Shown piece by piece: positions 9,471 to 21,780 of a DNA stretch of 64,000 nucleotides (within the stretch, counting starts at the first letter, position 1; each line of letters starts with the position of its first letter). Both the position numbers and the translations under genes were made by a program. This stretch comes from Micropterus salmoides (lineage: Eukaryota; Chordata; Actinopteri; Centrarchiformes; Centrarchidae), in assembly GCF_014851395.1 (NCBI RefSeq), contig NW_024040485.1, forward strand, positions 6,472,104 through 6,536,103. Direction: 5' to 3'. The notes beneath the pieces are model-generated. The model did not search any database. It saw nothing but the letters and a program-made list of their open reading frames with translations, and was not told the origin of the DNA.

Positions 9471-12400
9471 ATGTCTTTGTAACAATCTCTGGCTAACACC
9501 ACTTTGTCATATTGAAATGTTGGAAATAATGGCGTATCGGTATTTTTATGGTGTATGGGTAGGGAAAATGTGAAGCTACACCTTATTGTGGTTGGGTTTC
9601 TCTAAGAGAGAGAGATGCGTACTTGTATTGAGAGAACTTGCAGGATGTTGTTAATTTATAGCCTTGAAGTTCTGTAGGGTTTTGATCCTATGGTTTTAAC
9701 CACCTTTTACTAGGCCACCCTCCAGGGATATTTTACAATGTCCTCAACTTTGAACAGTTTTTTCTCCCACCATCCCTCCCACTTGCTTTTAACCCCTATC
9801 ACATTCTAAGATGTTTGGTGGGAAAATAACCCCCCCCCCCCCCCCCTTCCACCACATTACAACTATTATTCCAAATTTATAAAGTTATTCATGGGTTTAC
9901 TTAGCTTTAAAGTTTTAATCCCTCAATTAGCTATAATCAGAATGTTTTATAAAAATGTATCAAATGACAATGTGAAATGAGTCACTTGTAGCCATAAACA
10001 CAATTATCATCCAAATCTGCAGCTTCTCTCAACTTTATGGAGTTTTATAGTGAGTTTCTGCTCATTCTTTAGCTGTCCAACAGCAACTGTCCTGTTTTGG
10101 TTTACTCTCACAACATCATTTTTAGCCGTAGCAGGCAGCTGTTTTTTGGAAAAAAGCTCTAATAAGCGACAGTACACTACTAACTCAGCACCCAACAGCA
10201 GACCGTTAGAGACTATCTGGTGAAAATCTGTCATTTAGTCATTCAAAAAAACTGAGTTAAAACAGAGTGAATATTGGACTCACCAGGTGGCCAGAAACAT
10301 AACTCCAAATGAATGATGTTGTTCTGGAACTGCTAGATGTGTAAGTTAGAAACTGTTTGCTAATAGGTTTTGCTGTATGATTCTAAAAAGAGGAAGCTAT
10401 GTCAATGTTGTTTACAACTACAACACTGATGTTTGGGATGTTAGCAAACACTCCAGGCAGCAACTTTGTCAGAAATACAAGAGCAACTGGTGTAGCTCTT
10501 TACAGTACAGCCAAACAGACTCATGTTTTAGGTAGGCATAAGGGGGCAATTTGAATCCAAGTTGGGAACAGCACACCCCACCACTAACAATTACAATAGC
10601 TAAAAGGTATATAAAAACGTAAATACATTGAAAGGCCATTGCTTGAAAAAATTACAACCATTAAATAGTATTAAATATGTGTTTTGATTAAGATAAGTTT
10701 TTTTTGTAGGTTTTTTGGATGTACACAGCAAGTAGAACAGTAACTAGGTTTCTAGTCTATATTCTGAATTCATTTGTAAGAACTTTCTTATGTGAATGAT
10801 TGTTTGAAAGTTTGAGGGTTTTGAGGGTTTCATAATTAGGGTAGTGGCAGACAGACAATAGGCATTTAGTTTGTTACCCTTCTTTCTTTTCTAAACATGA
10901 TGGCATTGGCAGAAAACCCAGTCCTGAACCTTGATAATTTCTAGACTTATCACATGGGTGGTTCCCTTAAGTCTTTACATCTAGTTCATTTTCCTATTTT
11001 CGACCCTGACTTAAAAGTTTTTTCTCCCTGCTGCATGCTGCCTGCTGAGTGCTTCCTCTCCCAGCTCTCTGAATGTCTCTAACAGTAAAGCTTTTAACAC
11101 TGACAGCAGCATATACTCTATAACACTGTGGCAGTCTGTCACCTCGTTCACCGCATGCAGAGACAGTTAATATGTTTTTGAAATGCTAATCTGCTTCGGT
11201 CTGACAGGTGGATTGTAACTCAGTGAAAAGCAGAGAAATGATCAGGATGAGACAGAAAGATAATCCGAGAGAAAGTGTCAAGCAGAAATGGATGTAATGA
11301 AAACAGAAATTCTGATATTAACACTGAAAATGAAGCAAATCCCTCCCCGTGTGTTAATGCAGCTCATGTGTAAAGACTGCTGCTGATAGAGGGAGGATGA
11401 GAAGCAGAATGAGGATCCACAGCAGCTGTTTGTTAAACACACACTGCCGTCTCTCTCCGAGAACCCCAAAGCACAGATGGCATTTTAATGACAAAAGTTG
11501 CTAAAACTTAATCTTATTGTGCATGTCTATTTTATCACCCCGCAACCAGGAGTGAAGGCATTGTTTTCTGATGTGTTTCTGTCTGTGGCGTTAACAAGTA
11601 ATTGCAGTTTGAGTCGACATCAGCAAATAAATAAGCAGATGGGTGGCAACACACTCAACTAATAACCAATTATCTTTACCTTTGTCATCTTCTGATAAAG
11701 GGTTACTTGAGGTGAAGAACAAAAAAAACAGTCATTTGTTACAAAATTGAGTCATGTTTCACTTTTGAAGAAATGCACACAGAAATGTTATTGCTTTACC
11801 TTTGGTCCGATTTTACAATGACACTAAAAACAAAGAAACATTTGGCAAACACACATTTAGCTATCAATTTTCAGGTTCAGTATTACTGTGAAACAGTGAC
11901 AAAACTGTTCAGAATATTTAGACCTGCATATATGCATCGAAAAGCATTTTGACATTAAATTTTAGCAAACCGGTTTTCTGGCAAGGTTTGTAGTTAAGCT
12001 GAATGGTTCTCAGTATAACTATAATAATGTAATGGTACATAGTATTGGTGATTGGTGAATATTTACAGTGATGTCAGTGAGTTTGAGTGACATGCCATTA
12101 AATTAAACAACATCTGGGAAGGTTTTAACCATATTCTGGTTCTTTGGTTATGGACAAAATCCGTTTTGATGAAAATAAAATGTTTTTTTCAGCGACTGTG
12201 TATGCTTTTTATTTTAATTTGGATTATAACCCCAAACTATTCATAAGGATAAAAAAATATTATATTATATGCAGTCAAACAGCTAAAAAACCTCAAAAGT
12301 GCTCAATAAATGTTTTGTATCAAAAGTAGAGTATTTAGCTTAAATCAATAATCAGAAATTTGACACTATACAAATTGTTACTGAACTGATTTGTTTGAAA

Positions 12401-12477
12401 AAATTGAAAAGACTAATCACTGAGCTCTTTTGTTTCTCCATTGCATGAATTAGATACACACTGCAGGTATAATTAAA
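9471..12477. other. Non-coding stretch (possible long 3' UTR then intergenic)
   Basis: No coding or repeat family was recognised. It holds an (C)18 run at 9829-9846. Small open frames at 10007-10234 and 11278-11469 lack any family feature. Confidence 0.5.
9829..9846. repeat. Poly(C) run
   Basis: About 18 consecutive C bases, a mononucleotide tract prone to sequencing error and length change. Confidence 0.9.
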
Positions 12478-13145
12478 GCCCCTTTTCCACTGCACGGTAC
12501 CAGCTCGCCTCGACTCTACTTGCCTTTTTTTGGTTTTCCATTGGGGAAAAGTTGTACCTGTACCTGTTACCAGGTACTTTCTTTCGTATCCCCTCCGAGG
12601 TTCTAAGTGAGCTGAGGGATACTAAAATGTGACGTGAAACACAGCAGACTACTGATTGGTCCAAAAGAATCCTCACCATTCACTGCCTCATCAGTGTGCG
12701 CCCCATACAGAGGCCAGCAACAGAAAGTTTTATATTTTACAGTTTTCGTATGTAATTTCATCACTAAATCCACTTCGGAGAAGTTTCGAGATGAGAAATC
12801 AGCTGTGTAGATTTCCAATATTGAAAGTTTTCAGAGTTGAGGTGCTCCGCAAATGGCTGCGGGGGAAGCCTGCGCCAACCCGCGGGAGGAGCGCGTGAGG
12901 CCGGCCAGCCGCTCACAGAGCCCTCTGTTCCCGCCGTCACACAGACCGCTCCAGCAACAACGGAAGGAGGAAAACTGTAAGGTTTTCATACCGCTTATCT
13001 GTCTTTAGTAATCTGTCTCAGTAATGTTGAAACTTTAACTTAAATCTAGAGACAGCTGTGTGTGTGTCGTATTGAACATTACTTCGAGGCAGTTGTGTGA
13101 GACGAGTCGAGGTGAGGTGAGTTGAGCTGGTAATGGAAAAACAGC
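12478..13145 (+). mobile_element. TIR (MITE-like) element, family of the copy at 1-211
   Basis: The left end CCCCTTTTCCACTGCACGGT and following ACCAGCTCG...CTC is mirrored at the right by GAGCTGGTAATGGAAAAACAGC, giving imperfect inverted termini. The left half carries a run of GTACCTGTACC-type repeats and the common fish block CTACTGATTGGTCC. There is no transposase. The small open frames over 12473-12898 are incidental. Confidence 0.65.
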
Positions 13146-13847
13146 ATAACTTGCAGATATCTCCTTATTGTTGCTCCTTGTCAGTTTAGTGTGGGTGCAT
13201 GACACTTTTAATGGTTAACATGAATTTCTGTAGACCAGAGATGAGGGAAATATGTAATGCTGTTAAGCATCCAGGAGTAGAGGATGTCAAAGTAATTTTC
13301 TGTGAAGAGCCTCTTAGCTTTAAACACTCAGATGCCTGATGTTAAAAGATGAACTGCCTCAGTTCAGTGATCCCTGTTCGATTAATTTAAATCTCTTATT
13401 GGTTGTGTTCAGACAGTGTAGCTGATACTGAGTTGCCTGTGCTCTGTGATATCACTGATGATGCTGAAGACAAACAAAGATCAACAGCTTTACTGGAAAC
13501 TTGAATGTAATGTGATAAATATTATCTCTCATCTTTAGGCAGTGCAGTATACAGTTAAAACATTTGATTGGGATGATAAATACCTATGGAATCTCTGTTT
13601 TACTCTGCTGTCTACCAATCAAGATTGTTAAGTTGTAAGCTTGAATATGGCAGATCAACTCTACAAAGCAACAGCAGCAATGGATGCTGATTTCCACAAC
13701 TTTGATTTTACAGCTAAACCTGAGCAGACCAGGCCATCACCCTGGAAGGATTGTGGAGGTTTGATTATCATGCAACCTAGCAACCTGTGTTTACATGTTG
13801 TAGTTCTGCTTCTCACATGTGAAAAAAGCCAACATGACCCATTATGC
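13146..13847. other. No feature recognised
   Basis: AT-rich sequence with one 69-codon frame (13641-13850) that has no family signature. Confidence 0.5.
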
Positions 13848-14036
13848 TAAATGTATTTAGCTGAAGCTTTTATCCAAAGCGACTTACAATTGCTGAGTAT
13901 GAAGGCAGTATGTCAGAGGTCACACAGAGGTGTTAAGTGTCTTGCTCAGGGATGCATTGGTGGACGTGTCAGTGGGGAATTGAGCCCAGGTCTCACACCA
14001 AAGGCATGTGTCTTATCCACTATTCCATCACCACCC
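13848..14036 (+). repeat. Dispersed fish repeat (AAAGCGACTTACAA family)
   Basis: It contains the block TTTATCCAAAGCGACTTACA, familiar as a high-copy dispersed sequence in fish genomes, followed by a moderately conserved CTTGCTCAGGG and a GAGCCCAGGTCTCACACC segment. The two overlapping open frames across it are by-products. Superfamily is uncertain. Confidence 0.5.
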
Positions 14037-14620
14037 CTGCATTCATTGCAGTTCCACAACTACAAACACTTCTTACAGAGTTGCCTCAAAACTCCAATCG
14101 GCAAACTTTTTATATAACATTAAATTTCTTACTTTCTATAATTTGTGCACATGTCAACTGTTGTATGTTTAAGTTTAAAGAATTGCTGGTGGTTATATTT
14201 TATAAAAAGTCAAACATTAATTGTAGGTCTCCTACATGAAAGTCACACGACCTTGTCTTTCTAACCTGTAGTCTCTGCTTCACCACATAAAGGCTCATAA
14301 ATTACTGTATTGGCATTTAATTAGGTATCGGATGTGAGTCGTAAGGTCCAGAATCATCCAAAATGGACGTAAATACTAGAGATAACGGGCTTAACTAATT
14401 TCTCCTATTCCTGCATTATTACAAGCTTTGATGCTTGCTCCTTGCTTTGCTTGTATTTTTTGCTAAAAGTTATGCACACTTGTTGATTAATAGGTTTTAT
14501 ACATTCGGAATGACATTGTGAAATGGTAATCAGAAGTACTCAAACAAGACTTTCTATTTATCAGTGGACCTCTACCGTCAGTGAGAAGAGGAGTCGAGAG
14601 ATTCAGCAGATCGTTGCAAC
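14037..14620. other. No feature recognised
   Basis: AT-rich sequence without recognisable repeat, RNA or coding signal. Confidence 0.5.
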
Positions 14621-14749
14621 AAAGAGAGAGACAGGCAGAGAGAGAGACAGGCGGAGAGAGAGACAGGCGGAGAGAGAGAGAGACAGAGAGAGAGACAGGC
14701 AGAGAGAGAGACAGGCAGAGAGAGAGACAGGCGGAGAGAGAGACAGGCC
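14621..14749. repeat. Purine-rich minisatellite, 16-bp unit
   Basis: About eight copies of a unit GACAGGCAGAGAGAGA with variants (GGCGGAG in place of GGCAGAG). The long open frames that cross it on both strands (RERQAERE-type and its complement) arise from this low-complexity tract and are not genes. Confidence 0.92.
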
Positions 14750-14836
14750 TGACGCCTTTCGCCTGATGTCAGCTGGGATTGGCTCCGTGACCCTGTACGC
14801 AGGATAAGCAGTTGACGATGGATGGATTGGATGGAA
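14750..14836 (+). repeat. 3' tail of a fish LINE/SINE ending in GATGGATGGAT
   Basis: The order CGCCT.ATGTCAGCTGGGATTGGCTCC, then CAGGATAAGCAGTTGACGATGGATGG is a well-known 3' terminus shared by dispersed fish retroposons. The rest of the element is absent, so this is a short, 5'-truncated copy next to the minisatellite. Confidence 0.6.
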
Positions 14837-15179
14837 GTTGAAATGATAAGAATTAGGAGTTAGAGATGATAATGCAGCCTGTATTTTATGAAAGTGTCTT
14901 TGGTTCCGGTTCAACATTGTGTGGGTCTGTTTTGAGCGGTCCTGAAGGTCTCCAGTTTGTCTCTGACTTTCTGGCAGTTTTGCTGTAGAATAGTGACCTC
15001 TGACTACAAACATTGTTGTGTGGTATGGGGCACCCATGAACTGGTGTAATGAATTTGATTTATCATCATCTTCAGACTGATGACATTAGTTAAACAAGCA
15101 AGGATATTTTAAGCTTTGTAAAATTTTAGTTTACTGAATCACACGCCTGCGCTGTACTGGGTTTTCTTTTTGACCTGTT
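14837..15179. other. No feature recognised
   Basis: Ordinary non-coding sequence between two LINE tails. Confidence 0.4.
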
Positions 15180-15250
15180 TTTGGTCAGGACCCCCTCGAA
15201 AACGAGATGGTACATCTCAAGGGGTTTTTATCCTGGAAATAAATAAATTT
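15180..15250 (+). repeat. 3' tail of a LINE
   Basis: CCCCTCGAAAACGAGATGGT...ATCTCAAGGGGTTTTTATCCTGG...AATAAATAAA is a recurrent fish LINE 3' terminus with a small stem (CGAAAACGAGAT/ATCTCAAGGGG) and an A/T-rich end. Only the tail is present. Confidence 0.5.
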
Positions 15251-16185
15251 TTCACAATATCCTCAGTATGTTGTAAACAGTCCAATTCAAACATATAGAG
15301 TAAATATGCTACATCTAGTTGAGCTTTGAAGCTTTGAAGAGGGCGATTAAAAACTGAGTTTATTTTGCTATTTTGATGAGTAGCTCTTCTTCTGGACTCC
15401 ACATAATGCAGATGTTGTTGTCTATCAGACGAACCAAGTGGACTCCTGCTGACTGACACCTGCTCACTCATTGCTGTACATTCACAAGTTTCATTTATGA
15501 GGCTTACAGTGTAAAAATGAAGGTAATTTAAAGATTAAGATCTTCTGTTATTTTATTCATTGAGGTGGGAGAAAAAAACTCAATGAATTATATGAATATA
15601 GCAGACTAACTCAACACAGTGACACTGAAGTGATTTTAAATAGCCAACATTTATCGCTGGTGCTGTAATAATTCTAATGAATAATGTGCTGTATCACACA
15701 TTTCCCCTTTTTAATGTAATTTAAAGATTAAGATCAGCTTTTTAAAATATATTTGAAGGGAAATGAACAGTGGCATACAGTCAGAGATATTGTATTTTAC
15801 AATCGCTCCACAGAAGCTTCTCTTTATGTGGACAGCACAAACATAGTTCTTAGTGAAACTCACTATCCTTTTGTTTTGCTATTGTTTTGAGATGATTCCT
15901 GTATGCAGCATTTCCACATGACACATTGCCTCAGGTGAGAAATTTTCTGCTGCTTTTGACCCAAGCACAGTGCTGTCTTCCACGCTGGCAATAATAGTCT
16001 GGTCCACTCCTTCAGCACTTCTCTGCTGTAATGAATGAAGTGGCTCTCAGTAAAATGAGACTCGTTCCCTCCATTAATTCACTCCCCTGGTTAAATGACA
16101 CCATTCCTTGTTTCTGGTGTAAATGTAGGAGGGTAGAGCGACTAAGGAAACCACCTAGAGTTTAACAACATAGTTAAGGTAAGTT
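15251..16185. other. No feature recognised
   Basis: AT-rich sequence with no coding family. The 84-codon minus-strand frame at 15217-15471 has no recognisable domain. Confidence 0.45.
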
Positions 16186-16260
16186 AAGATAACATAAGAT
16201 AAGTTGTTCCTTCATTGATCCACTGTAGCGGAAATTTAAGTTGGCACAGCAGCACAGGGT
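16186..16260 (+). repeat. Short dispersed retroposon tail (TTCATTGATCC...GAAATT type)
   Basis: AAGATAAGTTGTTCCTTCATTGATCC followed by GCGGAAATTTAAGTTG resembles the frequent fish TTTATTGATCCC/GGGAAATTC block. It is degenerate and short. Confidence 0.4.
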
Positions 16261-16418
16261 GATATAATGCAGTGTGGTGGACCAGTGAATAGCATTTTGG
16301 CCTTAGAGCAAGAATATCCTGTCTGCGTGTCTTTCAATTTTGGACTGTTTCACTCACATTTCCTGCAAGACTTATTGAGCTGGTAGGCAGTATGAAAACT
16401 TCTTCAATCCCTGTAGAC
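16261..16418. other. No feature recognised
   Basis: Short spacer before a hAT-like terminus. Confidence 0.4.
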
Positions 16419-16520
16419 CAGTGGTCGGCAATAGGCGGCCCGTGGGCCAGAACCGGTTCGCCAAGAATAATATCTTTTATAGCAGAAAAACAAAAATGAT
16501 AGCGGCTGATGCTGAAATAG
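16419..16520 (+). mobile_element. hAT-like terminal fragment
   Basis: CAGTGGTCGGCAATAGGCGG and CCCGTGGGCC match the usual opening of many vertebrate hAT elements (CAGTGGTYGGCAA, then GGCGGCCCG). No matching inverted end was found downstream, so the copy is truncated and its right limit is a guess. Confidence 0.45.
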
Positions 16521-17051
16521 ATATCATTCATGACAGATACAGTTACTCACACAATCACTTCCTCTTAAGTGATTGTGGCTGCAAAATAAAAGCGTGAGAA
16601 CGTTTATTGCAGCAATGCTTTATGTTGGGTTTATTGAAAGCTTTTACTTTGAAAAGTTCTGAAGGACATTCAAAAGAGTCTCTGTCTTGCTTGACACATC
16701 TGGAAAGAATGTAGAAAGTTGCGTGGCGCTACGGACAGCCCCCTGTTGCAGTAGTGCATGGATCATGTGAAAGCCTATTCATTCAGCCAACGATCACGAA
16801 CCGTTCACAGCCTGTCGGCACCGGAGAGTGAGTGGGGTGGACCAGGGACAGGAGATCGTGGAGCGACTGACTCACTGCGGTCCGTCAGTGATTGTTTCCT
16901 CTGGCAGGATGAAATCTGCAAGCATGCTGTCAATATTTTAGAGACCCCCCAAAATATCACAAATCCTGCTTTTAGGGGAGCTAAGCCCCCCCTGGCTCCC
17001 CCATAGTTCACACCCATGTTTCCACCCGATGCCAGACTTTAGATCTTTTGG
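16521..17051. other. Unclassified sequence with a TE-like CCCCCC block
   Basis: It includes a segment near 16940-17010 (GAGCTAAGCCCCCCCTGGCT) of a kind often found at fish transposon ends, but no boundaries could be set. The overlapping open frames at 16758-17017 lie over it. Confidence 0.35.
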
Positions 17052-17721
17052 CTACGTTCAGACTGCAGGCCTGCAAGTTTTTTCCCAGATCTGACTTTTT
17101 TGTTTGACAGTTCACATTATTGCCTAAATGTGGCCCATATCAGACTCCAGTGTGTACTGTCCGCAGGCCTGAAAGTGACCTGCATGAGCTGAAGAATAAC
17201 ACGACGTCACACACAGCACGCTGTCAAACAGAAGTAAGCAGAGCCACAGAGGTTAGCTCCGATTAGCTCATACTTGCTAACGCTCCCCATTTTCATGGGT
17301 GACTCCAGTTTTTCATTGTCCTCCTCACAGGTCACATTTCTCCCAAACTATGACAAGTGCTCACAACTTTCTGTTGTTTTCATTACGGTTTCTGGCGCTG
17401 GACTCATCTGCCTCACAACTCACTACCCCTCTCTTCACTCTCCAACAGCTGATGTAGAGTGACCAAAATCGCATCAAATGCAACCTGAGTGTCCAGACTC
17501 AGGTCGCATTGCAACCTGAGTGTCCAGACTCAGGTCGCATTTAAAAAGATCTGATCTGTATCGGATTTAGACCACATATGATCACAAGCGGCCCAAATCC
17601 AAACTGCAAAAGATCGGATTCCATGTGACTTGGCTTGTTCACACTATCATAAAAAGATAAGATCTGAGTCACATATGGGCAAAAAAAATTTGGGTCACAT
17701 TGGCCTGCAGTCTGAACGTAG
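17052..17721 (+). mobile_element. TIR element, CTACGTTCAGACTGCAGGCC family
   Basis: The left end CTACGTTCAGACTGCAGGCC and right end GGCCTGCAGTCTGAACGTAG are exact 20-bp inverted repeats. The interior is non-coding and contains a perfect 31-bp tandem duplication (17480-17541). The superfamily was not assigned and target duplications were not clear. Confidence 0.85.
17480..17541. repeat. Perfect 31-bp tandem duplication
   Basis: Two identical copies of a unit starting GCAACCTGAGTGTCC. Each contains the small palindrome CTGAGT-GTCCAG-ACTCAG. Confidence 0.95.
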
Positions 17722-17730
17722 AAAAAGCAT

Positions 17731-18060
17731 ACTTGGGTCCTTGCCTGCTCTCAATCATAAATAGCTCCCTAAAATCGGGTTTTGTCCCAGCTTTTCAGCA
17801 TGCAGTTGTGCATAAAGAAAGTTGTTTACAACATTTTAGATACATTCCAATATCTGGTTTTCATAAGAAGCGTTCCACTTAAACAGCCCTTCTCAGGGTC
17901 TCATATGATCTATTACGATGTTCTCTGATACAGGTGAATGCTCTATTCTGGTGCTGCTGGGTGCAGCTTTTGATACTGTAGATCACAGCATCCTGATTTA
18001 AAGGCTTAAGCAGTGGGTGGGTGTCTCTGGGAGTCCCCCGGGACTGTTTCCGCAGTATGC
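17731..18060 (+). pseudogene. L2/CR1-clade LINE reverse-transcriptase fragment
   Basis: With frameshifts, the + strand encodes IINSSLKSGFVPAFQHAVV, then a degraded FRPIS-like region. Another frame gives the ALFW/AAFDTVDHSILI..LKQWVGVSGS portion of a LINE reverse transcriptase (compare the same [10 protein letters not shown] block at 32111-32857). The first catalytic aspartate of RT lies in AAFD. The palm YADD box and everything downstream are missing. This is a dead fragment. Confidence 0.65.
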
Positions 18061-19124
18061 GGTAGCATGTAGTATACAACTTCAATCGATTTATTTCACA
18101 GTATGCCAGCCTAGGCTTTGGGTTTCCAGTTCCTGTGTTACTAGGCGGAAGGTTACGTTATAAATGTGGATTTTATTAATTTAATACGCCAGCAGAAGGC
18201 GAGAAAAAGTGGAGGCAGAAAGACACTATAGAATACAATTTAGTAAAATAAAACAAAAGTCATACCTGTCTGTGGTTAATGCCCATTCTGTGGCACAAAG
18301 AAGGCGTAGGAAGGATGCCAACAGGAAAATATTTTGGCCATTGTATGTGAATATGAATCCAATGTGTACATACCAAGTTTTCTTTAAGGGTTAAGGAAAG
18401 GAGTTAAAGATCTTAACCTAACATAACGACATACTGTCAGTCCTAAAACATGTACAGCTAAAAGCACATGGGCCTGCATATTTAGTACTATATAGCCAGA
18501 AACATATAACAATAACAAAAACAATAGTCATTTTGATGTGTTAAACAACTTCAGAAAAGAACACATTTTTATTTGTAACAGGAAGTTTTCCACTCAATTC
18601 AGTGGACATTTACAGGTATGGATGGGAGGAAGTATTTTAACAGGTTGATACAATACTTTATTAGATTTGGATATTATTTCTCATTTAAGTAAAATATTCC
18701 ACTGTATTTATTTGGGATTTGTGGTTACTTTTTAGACATCCAGTGTGTCTGAGAAGTGTTTGTTTCAGGCAGTTGTAACAAAATCTGTTCAACATGCCAA
18801 CTAAAATGAAACATTTAAAGGGGCATTAGGGAGTTTGCAGCGGCCACTAGCGGTGCGGTTTTAAGATTGCAACCAGATGTGTGCTCGTCCGCATGCTCTT
18901 TTGAAGTCATCAGCGAGCAGAATCCAAAACACAACCGCTTTCAAACAGAAATCATGCAATAAACGCAGAAACACCAGCATGCCAACTCAGACATGTTCAG
19001 ACTCTGTTACTTCAACGTTACCGGCTTAGAGATAGATCAACACCGGCTCCATAACGTTACTTCATTCAGCGCAGCGAGCCGCATATTGGCACAATAACAC
19101 TCCCGGAAAAAAGCAGGGTGACAG
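18061..19124. other. Unclassified non-coding sequence
   Basis: No coding family was recognised. From about 18818 (AAAGGGGCATTAGGGAGTTT) the composition and phrase resemble a dispersed repeat, but no ends were found. Confidence 0.35.
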
Positions 19125-19680
19125 CCATAGACTATGGAAGAAGTGGACATAGTCATTGTGACGTCACCCGTTGGTTTGACTGCCGTCTTCCATGAAGCCT
19201 TGAGTTTGGCTGAAAGGCTGCCGCCATGTTGAGTTTTTGCAACCAGCAGCACCGGAAATGACCATGTTTGGACAGGATGGTGGAGCTAACGGACGTGTGT
19301 GGAGCTGGCTAGGTTGCTTAGCTAGGTGCATCTGTAATTTACGTTAACTGTCATTTTAACAGGGTTGACAATTTTGTCTAGCAAACACCAGTCTTAAAAC
19401 TAAATGTACTCACCAGAGAAAGTGAACAGCCAACTCCTAATAAGCTTTTTCAATGGCGCTGGTTAAATTTACACAGTGGGTACTAGTCACTCTAACCTGA
19501 TTGACAGGTCACCTGGTAACGACTTGTCAATCATAGATAATCCTGCCCTGAAGCATACTCTGCTTTATGGTCTATTTTCCTCTAAATGGGACCATAATTT
19601 ACTAAATGATGTTCTATTGAAGAAGACTTGAAACTAGCGATTGAGACCATAAACTCGTTACAGTGTTCAGGGATGTGATT
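19125..19680 (+). repeat. Dispersed TIR-type repeat, CCATAGACT family, copy 1
   Basis: It begins CCATAGACTATGGAAGAAGT, continues with GTGACGTCACCCGTTGGTTT and GCCGCCATGTTG, and ends near a stretch of ACCATAAACTCGTTA. The opening blocks recur in reverse at 36950-37206 (CTATGGG end, GTCACCGTTGGTTT read from the other strand). It carries no protein. The 71-codon minus-strand frame over its start is incidental. Confidence 0.55.
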
Positions 19681-20771
19681 TTTCCAGATTTTCCGACCTG
19701 AAAATCTGACCCACGTGAATCATGTAGATCTGTGATTAAAAAAAAAAGGAGATGGAAATGGAAAGGATTTGAGGACATCTATAGGCTGACGTAAAGTTGT
19801 CTTCCTTTCCAAGTATCAACAAGGACCGTTATATTATTACAGTTACTAATCCAAGTAACACTGCGCTACTGAACGCAACATCCCTGAGGTGAATGCGCAA
19901 CCGCGCAGCAGGTCACCGGCACCGGACCTTATGTTGTTCAAGTCAACTAGTCAGCTAAAGGAAGACTGGAGAACAGGGAGAGAGGTATTTTTCGACACCT
20001 GTAAGTAACGTTATTGCCATTATTGTGTCACAGTCTAAGATGCAAAGAACATTGTGGTCCGTTGTAAACTGCGACCAGCAAAAAGTTTTTGACAGCCAGT
20101 GATGCTTGGACTCATCGGGAGAGAGTGGTGTTCACCCAGTAGTAAGTAGAGTAGCTAATATTACTTTTTCAAGGAGTATATGTTAAGTAACTAGTAGGTA
20201 ATAACCAGGGCTCTCAAGTTTTATCAAAGATTTGGAGTGAGATAATGCGTGTTAGAGGAGCCACTCAAATATTTGCAGCAGCAGCCCCTCGGCCCCAAAC
20301 AATTCTCCGTTTTACCTATAGTTAATAACTGACCCGAATAAATAGAAAGAATAACAATAGATAGATCTGATAAAACACTATTTAAATATATATATACACA
20401 CACACTTATATTTCAAATATACAAATCTATCAAAACTAAAAAGACATTTGGCGCCAAACGAGCCCACTGAACAGCAGGGCTGTACATAGGCCTACAGTAG
20501 GATGGAAGAACTTGCCCTACACATGTATGCCAAGCTGTGTGTGTGGCCAGGCTACACATTTGAGCTTATGAATGGTGTTTTGTGTTGTAATTGTTTGTTG
20601 CACATTTTAATGCCTTGATGACAGCAGGGGTAGGGGGCTCCCACTTGAAGCACTGTGCCTCAAGGCCAGCCATTAACACCATCAAGATGGATGATAGCTT
20701 TCTGTCCAGAGCCAAAATATAGAAAAACATCTCTAGTCCTTCCCTTAGTTTCAGATAGCCAAAGCTATGTC
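19681..20771. other. Unclassified, probably old repeats
   Basis: A block near 20210-20360 (GGGCTCTCAAGTTTTATC) looks like a common fish dispersed repeat, and 20566-20880 carries a 104-codon minus-strand frame without any known domain. Nothing is firm. Confidence 0.3.
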
Positions 20772-21460
20772 CAGTGGTGGACAGTAACAAAGTAGTATTG
20801 TACTTAAGTACACAAGGTATTTGTACTGAACTTGAGTATTTTCTTTTCATGCCACTTTCTACTACTTCCCCACATCTCAAAGGGAAATATTGTACTTTTG
20901 ACTTCAGTTACTAGTTTTACACACGGAATGTATGAAGAGTTTAAAAATAGGATGTTTTGATTAAAATTAAATTACTTAACAGTTTATACAAGTCCAGCTA
21001 GTAGAACTACATTGGTTAGGCTAATTGACAGAAATTTAATTGGCAGCTGTTTTGGTATTAGACATTTTTCGTGTAAAAAACATTTCATGGTTCCAGCTTC
21101 ACAAACATGAAAATTTGCTGCTGTTACTTCTGATTATTTAAATGTATTTTTAATCATTTTGAGGCAAAACAAGCATCGTGAAGGTGTCACTTAGGGAATT
21201 GTGACAACATTTCTCACTATTTTCAGAATTTATTACAGACTTTAATTGCAGTCTGATGCAAAATAGTTCAACCTCAACCAATGACATTAATCATCACAGT
21301 TATATGGGACATTTTTCATTCTGCTTTGAGTAGGTTACTTTTATTTTTAATTTGCTACTTCTACATTTTCCAGCTTATAGCCTACTTACATACTTTTTCT
21401 TTACTTTTTCAAAGCAGTACTTGCATTACTTGCAAGTGCAGTATTTTTACAATGAGGTGA
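20772..21460 (+). repeat. Dispersed repeat with CAGTGGTGGACAGTAAC end
   Basis: It opens CAGTGGTGGACAGTAACAAA followed by GTACTTAAGTACAC and repeated TTACTTGAGTA-like phrases, typical of a high-copy fish element. The right side has the complementary ACTTTTTC/TACTTGCATTACTTG phrases. The exact ends are uncertain. Confidence 0.45.
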
Positions 21461-21599
21461 GCTAAAAAAGCCAAAGCTACCGGTTGCAAAGAGGTTGGAG
21501 ATGTTCTGTGGTCTCTGCTGACACCCTTAAAAAGCAGCAGAAGACTTTCGTCACATTGGCCTTTGTCTTGACTTGTGCACTGTCTGGGCAATCTTGTCT

Positions 21600-21780
21600 G
21601 TCTTGCATACGTTGTATTGTTAGATATTTTATTTATTTTTTTACTGTTTTATGATGTTGCTTATGCTTTATTGCTGTTTCTTTACTGTTCTGATTGTCTT
21701 ATTTTTAATGTTTTACTCTTTAAAGCACTTTGTGACCTTGATCTGTGAAGGGTGCTACATTAAATAAATTTTACTCACTT
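21600..21780 (+). repeat. LINE 3' UTR/tail
   Basis: T-rich sequence ends in AAAGCACTTTGTGACCTTGA, then GGTGCTACATTAAATAAATT. This is the usual 3' end of fish L2/Rex-type LINEs. No coding part is attached. Confidence 0.6.

Noticed and set aside
14603..15037. A 144-codon minus-strand frame and two overlapping + frames rich in RERQ
   Set aside because: They run through the 16-bp purine minisatellite; the residues simply repeat the unit and no domain exists outside it.
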